From assembly GCA_002794735.1 (NCBI GenBank), contig NBAZ01000003.1, positions 744,001 to 808,000 of the forward strand: a stretch of DNA of 64,000 nt. Reading direction: 5' to 3'. A program made the position numbers and the translations under genes. Below the pieces are notes generated by a model. It ran no database searches, had not been told where the DNA came from, and saw only the letters and a list, made by a program, of their open reading frames with translations. The stretch comes from Pyrrhoderma lamaoense (taxonomy: Eukaryota > Basidiomycota > Agaricomycetes > Hymenochaetales > Hymenochaetaceae). Positions 37,294 to 49,034 of this stretch are shown here, in pieces. Every line of letters begins with the position of its first letter. The first letter of the stretch is position 1.

Positions 37294-38450
37294 ATGTCGG
37301 GAAAGCCACAGATACTGTCTTCTCATGAACTATCTGCCTCGGAAGCAAAGTACGTAAGCTATGCGATATGGATGTACCGCATTTAGTAACACAAGCGTAT
37401 ATGCATTCAAGATGGGTTTCCTTGAAAGAGTTGAAATGGAAAGACGAAGATGGAAAGAGGTTGATATATAGAAATGTACCTTATCGTGATATTGAAATAT
37501 TGTTCTTCAATGAAACAGAGAAAATGGGAATGTGCTGAGCGACGAACACGAGGGTCCTCTGGAATTGACGGTACGCACAGTAGAGATAGGATTATAGGAA
37601 TATCTACTCATATTTGAAATTTATACTCTAATCTAAATTTTTGTATCTAGCTGTTGCGATATTGGCTATCATCAAATCGGAGAAGAATACATTCCCTCCA
37701 TCGACAGTCATTATTGAACAGTTCCGTCCGCCAGTGAACTCATATGTTATTGGTATATACTCTAGATCGTATAGCGGATAGGATTTACTGACGTTTTAAC
37801 TGGGTAGAACTTCCAGCGGGTAGGGAATAACCTCTTCTATCTTACCTTTCATTTTCATACCTTGGTAGTTTGATATAGCGCTAACATCTTTTCCGTTCAG
37901 GATTGATTGATAAGGGCGAGACTGCAGAGCAAGCAGCGATCCGCGAACTTGAAGAAGAAACTGGATTTAAGTCTGATAAAATATTAGAATCATCTCCTGT
38001 GCTCGCAACTGACCCCGGTTTGTCTTTACTGTTTCATCAAGTATGGCATATTGAACGAAAAGACGATAATTTGTACACAACCTATCAGGAATGACCACGG
38101 CTAATATGAAGCTGGTGGTACTTGATGTTACGCTTCCCGACAAATTGGAGACCAATGATGCTAAACTGGATGAGGAGAGCATATCGTGAAACGTGTCGTC
38201 GAGCTTTCGAAGTTGTACGATGAGTTACAAGGTAGAGTCTCTCAATACTCAACTCCAAACTGGAATCTGGCTTATGATGCTCCATTGTTTTTCGTAAACA
38301 TCGATATATACTCAGAGTATGACAAGAAGGTGAGCACCGGGACCTACTTACGCAACTGGAATGCTAAGTTCACGAACTCAGGGTTTTATGGTAGACGCAA
38401 GGCTCTCACACTTCGCTTCAGGGTATCGGCTTGCAAAGCAATCTCTTTAG
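37294..38450 (+). CDS. Nudix hydrolase, ADP-ribose pyrophosphatase type, with a frame break
   Basis: Multi-exon gene from ATG 37294 ([19 protein letters not shown]). Seen in order: [15 protein letters not shown], the substrate-side strand [20 protein letters not shown], and a complete Nudix box [18 protein letters not shown] (G-x5-E-x7-REU-x-EE-x-GU pattern). ATDPG continues across an intron into [20 protein letters not shown], as in NUDT5/Ysa1 enzymes. At 38173-38177 the frame breaks: LDEE must become [20 protein letters not shown], which needs one extra G. The C-terminus [19 protein letters not shown] with TAG at 38448 is family-like. These enzymes split ADP-ribose into AMP and ribose-5-phosphate. 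The gene is either intact with an assembly indel or a recent pseudogene. Confidence 0.78.
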
Positions 38451-40231
38451 CTTTGAAATGAATCTGTCATTTGAACCTCCTCGACTGCTATTCTATATAT
38501 ACTTATACTACTTTTGTAGTATATTCAGCCAAGTAATTTTGACCAAAGTGTACACTATAACGGAATATTACAGGTGCGGGGGCTCTTGTAAAGAAGTTTA
38601 CTCTTACTTGTTATTGTGTAAGCAAAGATATTAGATTCAAAGTCAAGCTTTAGTACTATCTATAGTACTATCTCATATTATATTCGTTATTCACACCCAG
38701 ACTCATTGACTACGTGCACGGAGTATATGCTGGTGCCTCTCTTACTTTTGAAGAGTCTGTTAGTCAACGACACAGAATAAGTAACGAAGAACTCGTGCCT
38801 CATGAAAGGGCCTCCACCAATCATTCTCTCAAAATGAGTATATCGGCCGTGCTACTGCTGCTTTCAATGACCCGTCAAAAACATAACGTTAGAATACTCC
38901 TATCATCGTGGTCGATAATGACATTACCTCACTTTGAAGTTGATAAAATTGCAATGCTCTGAAGTTGATGACAAAGGCAGGCTCTAGAAGGCACAATAGC
39001 ATATATCCAATACTTACCTACGAGGGTTCTATTCTTAAACAGGTATATCGTCTTGAGTCTATCATTTTGTCTATTCTCAAGATGGAGGTCAGTATAACCA
39101 CTTCCTTTCATATATTATGCGTCTCTTTGCTTTCACCCTCCAGCGATTAAAGTAGTACTTCCGTAGTTCTTGCTTGTCGTTCTCGTAGTTAAGAAACTGG
39201 ATTGACAAGATTACAGAAAAGTCCTCTTAGAGTATATGTATGTATATTTTCCAGACGCATTATACACAAGTTTTCTAGCTACGATTCCTAATCGTCGAAA
39301 AGACTATAACTCATAGTGGTTGACGGTCAGCCTAAGACCATGTACCGTTATGACGGTATTATAATTGCCTGAAGTAAGTGTCAGCCTCAACCAAGAAGTT
39401 AAGACATTCATTGTTTTAATTGGCCTTCCCGTGAAAAGACGTACACGAATCTCAACTAGCAACCATACAAGCAAGTAAGTCACAGCTTCCTCATATGGTT
39501 ACACGAACGAGTTCGAAACGATAGATATATCGTATATTGTGATCTCCATCTTAGATGCATATCAGAAGCCAGCGACGATGCTTGTAGCCTGACGAATCTT
39601 GTATAACGCTTGTTCCGAAGTTATATGGACTACCAAAGCATCCAAATAAAGCTTCCCAGGAACGAGTGGCAACTACTGAATCAGCTGATGTGGAGACGAA
39701 CCTTGAGGTTGTCCATGTTATAGCGAGGCACCCTCTTTTCGGTAGTATTTCGATACCAAAGGGTGCTTTGGACTGGAAAGTAGTAAGATGTTATAGTCAG
39801 GACTTCATAAGATCAAAGGGGTAATTTCTTCCGAAGTTTAAATTGAGATCGTCCATTGACATGTACGTAATCAAAATGAGTAATGATGACGATGCAACGG
39901 TATGTGACAAATACGCATGGCTCGCCCACGCAAGTGGTTTCAGAAATACCACATTTCAGTGACTCATACATATCATAAAACACACCATAAAAACAGTAAT
40001 TACATCGATAAGCTGATTCATTCATTTGAAAATAAAACATACAAAAGATGAGGTAAAAACATAAATGTCATCAACGAAAAGGCCGTCCCCATGAAATGCA
40101 ATTTGTCAGTGGATTCAGTCCCAGTAATACAAACGAAGGCCGCAAAAATACAGAGGGTATAACCAAAGTGAAAGAGGCAAGGTATAGAGCAAGAAACCCA
40201 GAAAATAAAAGGGAAGATACTCGTAGTAAAG
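38451..40231. other. Intergenic, no gene seen
   Basis: About 1.8 kb with short ORFs only (for example 38714-38962). I could not connect them into a gene of recognisable family. Confidence 0.4.
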
Positions 40232-41438
40232 TTAACTTTCGTTACTGAGCACATACTCAATGTCCTTCTCAAGTTTACTCTCATCAAACGCCTTTTTGAA
40301 GGTTAAACGATGTTTTTTCGGAACGATAAATACAACCTTCTCAAAAGAACCTCCGAATCTTGATCCTTGACCACATAGTAACTCAGCCCAGATGCTGCCA
40401 ATCATTTCAGGAGAGTTACAGGACTGACCGACCCCGAAAGCGCCTAGGATCAGTACCTTGTCACCGTGTTCTTCAAAGAGGCGAAGTGCGCGAGCCATGC
40501 GAGTACGCATAACATGTCTGACACCTTCTTCGCGTTCTGTTTCCTCTAATTTAAACTTTGCACGTACGGTCTCAGCGTTGACTGGGACACAAGATACTAC
40601 ATTAATCAGATAAGGTGGGATATTACGTCCGCAATCGTCCTTGATTACAGATACTCCAGGGCTGTAAAGCATTGCATGATCGTGTAAGCCAGAGTGATCT
40701 GTAGTCTTACGATGTTCCATGTAGAACGCTTTACCAGCGTCCGATGATTGCAGGGAATCGATGAGGGTGGATTGACGTACAAGACACTCTTCAAGGGTAC
40801 AACCACCACTGAGGCTTGCCCCACCAGGCTTCTTGGGTGACACGGGATTAAGTATTCCTAAAGTAAGTGGATGAGTCTTCAAGTAAGTACAATTTAAGCT
40901 CTCTCTCCGAGCAGCCTTAAGTACGGAAAGACTTGAAATCTGATATTTAGGGTGGAAGATGTGGCGATGAGTGGGAAGGTTTCAAGTGTAGAAGAAGGTG
41001 TATCCTTCGGCGTATCTAACGGTATTCTCCTCTCCCACAGTGCGAGAGACGGTAAGAAACGAGAGTAAAATACTGTCTCTTTACGGTGTTAAGGATGCTA
41101 TCCTCAAGATTGTGGTGCCTTGCCTTGGATTGTTCTGGAGCTGGGGAAGTTAGAGAACGAGTTTCTTCATCCGAGTCGCTAAAAACGTCTTCTGTATACT
41201 CGCGCTTGAGGAGGGCAATTTCGAATGTGTCTCTCGTCGTCGAAGCAAGACGGCCACGAAATATACGAAGGTCCCTGAAATTATTTCTTCCTCTGTTTCT
41301 GAAGCTGCCCTTGTTAGCTTGGGCATCCAAGGCTGCTTGTTGGCGATCACGATTTCGACGATAAAACCGATTGCGTTTGCTACCTGTCTTTGATGGATCA
41401 GTTTTCATCTTTCTTGAATGTAGTGGACCTATGTGCAT
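40232..41438 (-). CDS. Microbial-type PARG-like protein (DUF2263/TIGR02452 fold)
   Basis: The large exon (about 40882-40232) matches the macrodomain-like PARG family of bacteria and fungi in order: LGILNPVSPKKPGGASLSGG, the signature region CTLEECLVRQSTLIDSL, HDHAMLYSPGVSVIKDDCG, INVVSCVPVNAETV, DKVLILGAFGVGQSCNSPEM and FEKVVFIVPKK. The upstream exon carries the N-terminal helix RGRLASTTRDTFEIALLKREY. The classic GGG-x6-8-QEE signature is altered: PGGA replaces PGGG and LEE replaces QEE, although both glutamates remain. Splicing between about 41090 and 40930 is not resolved. Known relatives remove ADP-ribose polymers or bind ADP-ribose; activity here is uncertain. The start could also be Met at 41408. 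TAA at 40232-40234. Confidence 0.72.
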
Positions 41439-42992
41439 CGACGACGCTGGTGTTTGATTAGTGAGCAAGAACAAAAGAGGACTATGAACTGTCCTGAAAA
41501 ACAGAATAATTGCGTAAGGCAGTGCAGTCACGTGTAAGGAGGTTGTGGGTTCGACCTGAACTCATTGCTTGAGGGCCATAGAAAAAGAACGACATTAGTA
41601 TTCTGCTTCATTGATGGAAGAATGTCTATGGCTCAGAATTATGGCTCACATACTAGCTGACCCTTACTCAGAGTTTTGAGCCTGATGGAGAACTCTCTGA
41701 TTCAACAGTCTGGTATAACGCACTACATAATGATTCAGTTTTGGGCTCTTTTTATCGCTGGTATACTAAAAAACCACGGTATGCTCTTTATCAGTACTAC
41801 TATGACGATAGTATTCGGCATATCACAATCTTTCATCGATGAGGAATTAACCTATTGAAGATGAGCATGAAAAAGAATTGGCAATGGCGTCAGTAATATT
41901 CTATCAATACAAAAAAAGTAGCTCACGAGCCATTCGATCGTAAGTATTTTTTTTGTATTGTTGTGTCTCGCAGAATATTCCTACAATAACTAGGAACGGG
42001 CTCGTAGTACTCGAATCTCTATCTGCTCGTGACTCGGGTGGTGTCTTCATTGTCTTCATTCAAATTCTCTCTTAAATTCATCGTACCGCTCAAATGAACG
42101 GATACGCAGTACTAGTTACTGAGATACGTTTGGGATACCTCATTTGCTGACCTATGTTGTATTCTTCAACATGGGATAATCTACTTGGTACGTTCTCGTG
42201 CGGGTCGAAGCTCTTTGGTCTCGATTCTTCTATGCTTCTGACGTACCGTCAACCTTTGGAGAAGCAAACCATCCGGAATACATAACGCTTGGATTGGAAG
42301 CTCCAAGACAAACCTCCTGTAGCCATTGAAGACTTTCCTCGTCTACGTGCACAGAAAAACACTGCCTTTATACCTTGATTCATCTGAAACCAACCACCTT
42401 GTAGCACCTGTTCTGATGGATATGGGTTGATCAGTAACTATGCTAGAGGAGTGCATACGCATATCAGTGGAATATGGGTCAATGACAAATAATAATGAAC
42501 TGACTATATAGATATTAGTGACGGACGGACAGACTGTAAGAATTCTGATAGGCGACATCAACTCGAAGATTTGGTAAGGGAGAAGAACATTTGGTCGCAG
42601 CTCAATCAGAAGCTCGCTTAATAATGCAGTCAAAAAAGATATTTGTGAATGGATTAATGGACAGGGGCGCGAAATAAAGCACATAGAATGCTCACGAAAC
42701 GACTGATAACGAGAGTAAGAGGTTGCGGTGTTATTTGATTCAGAATCTCTTCATCCACGTGAAGTTGACAATCAACCGCAGCAGCAAACTTAGCGCATAA
42801 TCTTCACTTGAAATTATGCGCTGACACACAAATAGGAAAATCGTAAAGTTACAGACAAATACGCGGATATATTTTGTATTGAAAACCAAATCAGCGTCTA
42901 CACAACTGTACATGTACATCACCTAAGTATGCTACCTGACAAAAAGGCTCTTTTCGTGTACGAACACCATCCATCAGAGTATAGGACCCTTC
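41439..42992. other. Intergenic, flank of the inverted repeat
   Basis: About 1.5 kb with no convincing gene. Short ORFs on both strands have no recognisable content. Confidence 0.4.
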
Positions 42993-43131
42993 TAATATCA
43001 TAGCCCGCGCACAAGACAACATGTAGAATGAAACAAGCCTATGCATAGACAACCTGCATCAGAAGTCAACCTCGCTTCTCTCCATATGAAGGAGAGTAAG
43101 ACCCACTAATAGTACTGTCCTCAGCACAGAT

Positions 43132-43202
43132 GTGACGGGCCCGGCCCATGCACGCTTGTTGCCATAAACCCGTGCATCAGGCACTCCCACCCCTCCCGTC
43201 AC
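43132..43202 (-). ncRNA. Hairpin module M4, left arm
   Basis: Outer stem GTGACGGG/CCCGTCAC; inner stem ATGCACG/CGTGCAT; loop constants GGGTTTATGG and ACAAG. Compared with its right-arm partner the innermost pair is G-C instead of G-U, so pairing is kept. Confidence 0.75.
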
Positions 43203-43383
43203 TTGCAACCTGATAGACATCCCTGCAAAGATAGCCAAGAGACAAAGGTGGTACTCACCACCACCCCTTACATACTTGCCCATCATCATTGACGTCTGAA
43301 AGACCTGCAGCAGCAGTTAAGGTCATTACTCTCCATGTGAATGAGAGTAAGACTCACCTTTATCTTGTATGATAACGAGATAA

Positions 43384-43455
43384 GTGACGGGCCCGGCCCT
43401 ATGCATGCTTGTAACCATAAACCCACGCACAAGACACTCCCACCCCTCCCGTCAC
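43384..43455 (-). ncRNA. Hairpin module M3, left arm
   Basis: Same outer stem; inner stem TGTGCGTG/CATGCATA formed with two G-U wobbles; same constant loop. Confidence 0.75.
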
Positions 43456-43996
43456 CTACGACCTTGTGAAGAGACCTGCAAAGAAAGTTAGAAGAAGAGG
43501 GCGGATCCCGCCACCACCCCTTACCGACCACACCGTCATTCGAAAATGTCTAGAAATAAAGAAGAATGATGATCGTTGCGATACTAGGGTACACGAATTC
43601 AGTGCAGAGAGAAAGAGAAGTAAGAGAAATACTGGACATCCGATCTTGAGGTACTTGAGTGTTGAGCGCGCTTGAGGATTGAGTTTATACTAAAGGTTAG
43701 TGATCTGAATAGATGCGGCGCTGTGTAAAGGAGAGTGTGCAAAGAGAGAGAACGAAAGAGGTAAGTTGAAGCGATCGAGCAAGGGAGACACACCACAGTC
43801 CTTTCCGCACTCCACCGTAGTTGATACTGATGTTGCTGTTATGAGACTTGAAGTTATAAACCGCCATTTCTTGATATTCCGGTATTAGTGGGGCTCTCGT
43901 ATGCAACCCTGGGTAACAGGGAGTAGGTGAGGGAAGGAAGAGAAGGAAAGTGAAGTAAGCCGGAGACTCACTATGAATGGTATCTTCAACATAAAG

Positions 43997-44069
43997 GTGA
44001 CGGGCCCGACCCATGTACGCTTGTATACCCATAAACCCGTACATGAAGCACTCCCACCCCTCCCGTCAC
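43997..44069 (-). ncRNA. Hairpin module M2, left arm
   Basis: Same outer stem; inner stem CATGTACG/CGTACATG, eight Watson-Crick pairs; loop has one extra G before TATACAAG. Confidence 0.75.
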
Positions 44070-44191
44070 CTAGAACCTATTGTCGTATCTGTAATATAAA
44101 AGCTTAGTAGAAGAGGGCAGTTCCCACCACCACCCTTACCGACCACACTTATCGTCACAGACGTCTAGAAAAAAAAAAAATAAAAGTAAAA

Positions 44192-44221
44192 GATGCGATG
44201 CGATGCGATGCGATGCGATGC
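44192..44221 (-). repeat. GATGC microsatellite, left arm
   Basis: Six tandem GATGC units just upstream (in the minus direction) of the M2 microexon. The right arm has five copies at the mirrored place. Confidence 0.85.
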
Positions 44222-44984
44222 TGAATGAACGAGATCAATGCAGAAAAGAAAGGGCATAAGAGAATTACTAGGCACGCCTTTGTCTAATTTGAGATTGCGA
44301 ATCCGGGGTATTGCAGTGTTGAGCGTGCTTGAGTGTTTAACCATCATTTCACATAAATAGTATAAATAAATCCAATGCTGGGTATCGGGGTTGATGCAAG
44401 AGAAAAGAGAAACAATGCGATAAATAGCAATAGAGACAAATGATGCTGTGTATACGAGTCAACGCAGAGAGAGGTTGGAGAGAAAAACAAAGCAGAGTAG
44501 ACACACCACCAACGAGTCTTCTTAGGCATTACCGTGACATAGTTGAGGGTGCCGTCTTGAGGCCGAGATTCAAAGGGAGTCTACCTTATTAGAAGTTACT
44601 AGTATGCACGTTAGTAGTACAAATGATTTGTAGTATGGCTTGATGCAAGAATGTGAAAGAGATGGATTGAAATAGATACTCATAAGCATAAATAATGCAA
44701 GGAAAGCAGTATGCGAAGTAAAATGCGGAAAGAGAAGAAAAAGCAAAATGAGAATTGAAAGCAAATACAACACCTTCGAGTCCTTCTATACTCCATCACG
44801 ATTGTCGATGTTGGCATCTTGAGAACGAGGTCCAGACGATCGGTGCTTGTATTGATCTATAGGCATTAGTAGAGTATATGTATTTATGTATCTAGTCCTG
44901 GGTATCATAGGGCATATGAATAAAAGAGGAGGCTCGGTAGAGAAGATCCGGAGACTCACTATTGATATGTATTGTAAGTGAAAG

Positions 44985-45055
44985 GTGACGGGCCCGACCC
45001 ATGCATGCTTGTTACCATAAACCCATGCACGAAGCACTCCCACCCCTCCCGTCAC
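44985..45055 (-). ncRNA. Hairpin module M1, left arm
   Basis: Same outer stem; inner stem CGTGCATG/CATGCATG with one G-U; same constant loop. Confidence 0.75.
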
Positions 45056-46793
45056 CCTAGAGCCGATGGATCGAGCCTGCAAAGAAAAGTTAAAAGATAA
45101 TGTGGTTCCCACCTCCACCCCTTACCGGCCACACCTATCGTCACAGACGTCTAGAACAAACTAAAAGAGATCGATAGATGCGATGCTCGAGAATACGAGG
45201 TCAATGCAGTGAGAAAGAGAAAAGTGAGAATTACTGGGATGTCTCGCCGCCGTCGCCCTCACACACCACCTTTGTCTAGACTCATATAATGGGTGGTCGA
45301 GATACTGAGACCCTGAGCGTTGGGGTCGAGAAGATGAAATCTGTCAACTCAGAGAGAGAACAGAGAAGGCAGTGAAACAGAGTAGACACACCAATGCAAA
45401 GAGACAATGTCAAAAGGAAGGCACGGTTGTTTATGTTGCTGTCTTGAGGCACACATTCATGTTCAGAGGTTTAAGATGCCGGGGATCACACAGCTAGCTC
45501 ACACATCAGTAACACACAAAACGAAAACGCTGAGCATAAGGAGACGAGTCAGTGTTAGTGAGGGAAAGGAGAACACGATAGCCCACCACCACAAGTTGCC
45601 GATCGAGCTATAGATCTTGAAACCACAGTATCGGTAGTTGAGGATATCATGAGATGTCAAAGAGGCATAAGTCCTAGCTGAAGAGATCAAGGCAGAGTGA
45701 TAACGAATGAGACAGGCTGACGACCCACCACGACCCAAACATTCCGTCAATCTTAATTGGGTATATGGTATTCTTGAGGACTTGGGGTGGACATGAAAAT
45801 TTAAATAGATTTAAAAATAATTGGGGTGCTGGTGCAGGTCAATGCAAAGATATATTAAAGAATGAGTAGAGAATAAGTACAGGGCAGACCCACCGCCTCT
45901 ACTGCATCACCTGCTTTGACATTCTTGCCTTGAGATGTTGGGGCGATGAGAGAGCTTGGTCTACCTAATCGCAATCGCATGTGTCAGTACACATAGATAA
46001 GGCGTAAGGAAATCAAGTCACTGAAGAGCAATTATAGGAGAACGACAAATGATAAATAATTTAAATTTGTTGACGTTCTTGAGACGAGTAACATTAAATA
46101 TAATATAGCGATGTGATGCTAGGTATACAGATACGAGTCAACGAGAGAACGAGAGAAAAGAGGGATTGATATCGTGCTCACCACCTCGAAGGCACCTCAC
46201 AGTATCCCCAAGGAGCGGGCGTATTGAAGCCTGTCCATCGGGAACGTCGAGATCTTGAGGAAATAAGTTTGCTTCATGGCTTGCTTGAGGCAAGTAATAA
46301 GGATAAAAATAACGATAGTAGCGAGCCGGAGGTCTAAATCAACGCAGAAAACAAACGGAAAGAAAGAAGAAGAAGAAGAAAACATGGCAATAACCCAACC
46401 ACTTCCCATCACACATCTACCATAAGCTTGATACGCATCGACCGACTCTGAAACTAACTAAAGAACGAGGTTACATGTAACATATAGAGTCAGTGTACAA
46501 CAACAAGGAACACGGGTCATTCAGTATCGGAACAATAAGGCGGATCCCACCACCTCCCCTTGCACGGCACCTTTCTTAATCTTATGTCTCACATGCGTCC
46601 TTGAGGGACGACTTAGAAGTCGTTTCTAATGATCGATCGGAGTTGAGCAAGCCCAACGATAAGAGGAGTCGAGTTGAGTCAGACAAGTGGGAGGCGGACG
46701 CGAGGAAGGGGCAAGAGACTGTGAGAGTAGGTGAGTGGGAGATGATGGGGGAGGAGAAGTTTGGAGTTGGAGATTTTTCGATAAAGAGGAGTC

Positions 46794-46801
46794 CTTTTAT
46801 A
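46794..46801 (-). promoter_or_regulatory. TATA box, left-arm unit
   Basis: TATAAAAG on the minus strand, mirror of the right-arm box. The two units are therefore divergent, with about 3.8 kb between the boxes. Confidence 0.5.
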
Positions 46802-47064
46802 TGATAGATGTAACCCTAGGCTATGTGTCTGTTTGGCCTAAGCACACCCTAAATGTGGAAATAAAAAGACCATCAATGTTTTAGAAGATATAATAAAATA
46901 AAAATACAAGGCGTTTCTAATGGGGTGCCTTAGAATAAGCGAAGAAGCTCAGGGATAAACACGTTTTCTTCCTCAACAGAGTACTTCTAACAAAGAAGGT
47001 TTCAAAAAATGTAGGTGACTACGTATTTGTACGTATTTGCACACCGCCCCTTTGTGGAATCACG

Positions 47065-47256
47065 ATGAGTTCAGGGGTTCCTGGACGCATCCTGGATGCT
47101 AATGGATATTCCAGCGAAAAACATCCCGTACCACCCACCCAGAACAAAATCTCACACAGTCAAGGCCTGTTTTTGAAAGTGCCTTTAACTCTTTGTGTCG
47201 AGCTCCTCCGGACCGAACTATGTTATCTGATTGCTAATAACGACGCCATCAAATAA
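47065..47256 (+). CDS. Possible 63-residue protein, left inner arm
   Basis: ATG-started frame (MSSGVPGRILDANGYSSEKH) ending ANNDAIK. It points toward the core, opposite to the modular transcript. The mirrored frame encodes the same protein. No domain is recognised; it may be chance. Confidence 0.2.
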   Translation: MSSGVPGRILDANGYSSEKHPVPPTQNKISHSQGLFLKVPLTLCVELLRTELCYLIANNDAIK

Positions 47257-48410
47257 TGGGTGTTCACATTCTGAGACATTTCACGCGGAGTACATGAGTG
47301 GAGTATAGGTACCTGGTGCACTACCCTTGGGTAAGCACCTTCTTGTAAGTCGATAGGCTAGTTATGAGCAAGCAACTGAAATGGAGTGTGCAACTCCCCT
47401 GAGCCAGCGACACGTAAGTTTATGATGTATGTTGTACGTGTGCAAGTGCGAAGCGCATATAACCGTATGCATCCAAGAATTTATAAGTAAATAAATCATA
47501 CCCACTCTTTCCATATTCTATTTAGAGATAGCAATTTATGTTCCATCCCAAAAACTGGGTTACCTATTTGCTGACGGATAAGTAAATGGAATATCAGGGG
47601 AGGAACTATAGGCGGCTTATTTTACCCTATCTGATTGTTCTGCTATGCGAGCCTCTAGGTACTCGTGATGAGCTCTCCCTCCTAGTTATAGGAATGTCCC
47701 TTATTTTACTACCAACGACCTCCCGCCACCAACTCCCGCCTCATAGATATGTTTGCGTCCAGTGAATCCACACTATCTCATAGTGCCCTTTGAGTGATGC
47801 GTGTCAATGAGCAATGTATGTTACAAGCTGGAGATTCAATAAGGACGTATGCGAGACTCCCCTTACTTTCGGAAGGCAAGAAATATGGGCACCACTACCA
47901 TCATTAGTTTTCCGAATTACTATTTTGGGACACAAAGGAAAATACGAAACGACATCGATTCAGGGTAGGGTGTAATAAGCCGAGATTTCCGATTTAATAT
48001 CAACTAATCTCCTATTTTTTTACTGGGACAAAAAAGAAACCCATTCCTTCATGGGTAGCAACCAGTTTTCAGACTTGGTGGTTTGATGGTTCGCACACCG
48101 AAACGCTCAGATCGTAGATCTGGTAAGTTCCTCGAGCTAAATAGAAGCTTCTAAAAGAAGCTTTCGCTTGGAAGCAAATTCAACTACTCGTAATTGTGAT
48201 TTCATAAACCTCACCTTATGCTGTGTCGTAAACTGGCTTCATAATTTATAATTTTTCGGATGTAGAATATTTTGAGATTGTACTCATAAAGCGAAGACTC
48301 GCCTTGAAGATATTTCAAACCTTCTTTTTTGCATCAAACTGATTTACTGCGATAGGATAATGGGGTGCAATGGACATCACGAGCCCGTGTGAACGTATGA
48401 ACGTGACATG

Positions 48411-49034
48411 TGCAACCTCATAATGAATATTAATTCAAACGGGAATATATACCCGTACATGTGCCCTCTTTCAATACTTCGTCACACAGTGTCACAATGC
48501 TGTATATTATTTTTTATAGTCGCGAAATTCGCTTAACTAGTACATCTTATATTAGAATCTAGGAAAGTTGATCAATTTTGTCACTCGCTGTCACTATCGT
48601 TTTATTTTCTTGATAAGTCAACGAAATAATTTTTTTAAAGCATGAAAATAATTATGAAGTTATTTTTGTATCTATATATATTATATATAAAGTTATATAG
48701 AAAGTTAATGAGAAAAATAATTTTATAATTGTAGTTTCTCATATATATGTTGTCCTACATCTGTGTATATGCTAATTTTCTATTTAATTAATATTATTTT
48801 GATGATAATTTTTACATAATCTTGATTAATCAGTAAAAACATATTTTTGTGCCAAATTTTGAATAGAGTTTATTTGTATAACGTTGAGAAATATCGAGTT
48901 TGAAAGAGGGTACACTTTGAAAGAAGGGCACGTGTACGGTAAGGATGCCGAGGACTACAACTGACATTTCCGTATTTAGCAATTCCGTTCCAAAGGTTTT
49001 TTCCAAATTAGCTTCGCTAATCGAGTATCTGTTT
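48411..49034. other. AT-rich unique core between the arms
   Basis: 624 bp with no counterpart on the other side. It is markedly AT-rich, with runs such as TATATATATTATATATAAAG near 48673 and long A/T tracts. No ORF of note lies within it. It could be an origin, a centromere-like core or simply the loop left by the duplication event. The sequence alone does not decide. Confidence 0.8.

Larger units (their letters stand above)
43053..46790 (-). ncRNA. Left-arm modular, spliced, structured RNA gene (putative)
   Basis: Mirror of the right-arm unit. A TATAAAAG box on the minus strand at 46794-46801 is followed by a CT-rich leader, then a series of duplicated exon/intron modules down to about 43053. 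Hairpin exons lie around 44985-45055, 43997-44069, 43384-43455 and 43132-43202. Each has a pyrimidine-plus-CAG acceptor and a GTGAGT-type donor, and each is preceded by a 24-25 nt microexon. Transcription is inferred from splice signals and the promoter, not observed. Confidence 0.45.
42993..48410. repeat. Left arm of giant inverted repeat
   Basis: This 5.4-kb arm is the reverse complement of 49035-54451. Paired positions add up to 97445 with drifts of only one base, so indels are few and tiny. The inner junction is exact: identity stops after GAACGTGACATG at 48410, matching CATGTCACGTTC at 49035. The outer end fades over about 35 bp (42993-43030), where GGGCTATGRTATTA is still shared. The arms are not identical. 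They differ by scattered substitutions and by repeat copy number, which argues against a simple fold-back assembly artefact. The arm contains one putative minus-strand noncoding transcription unit with four hairpin modules. Confidence 0.95.

Noticed and set aside
41540..41570. tRNA-like T-loop (GTGGGTTCGACC)
   Set aside because: The flanking bases do not form a T-stem, and no acceptor or anticodon arms fit.
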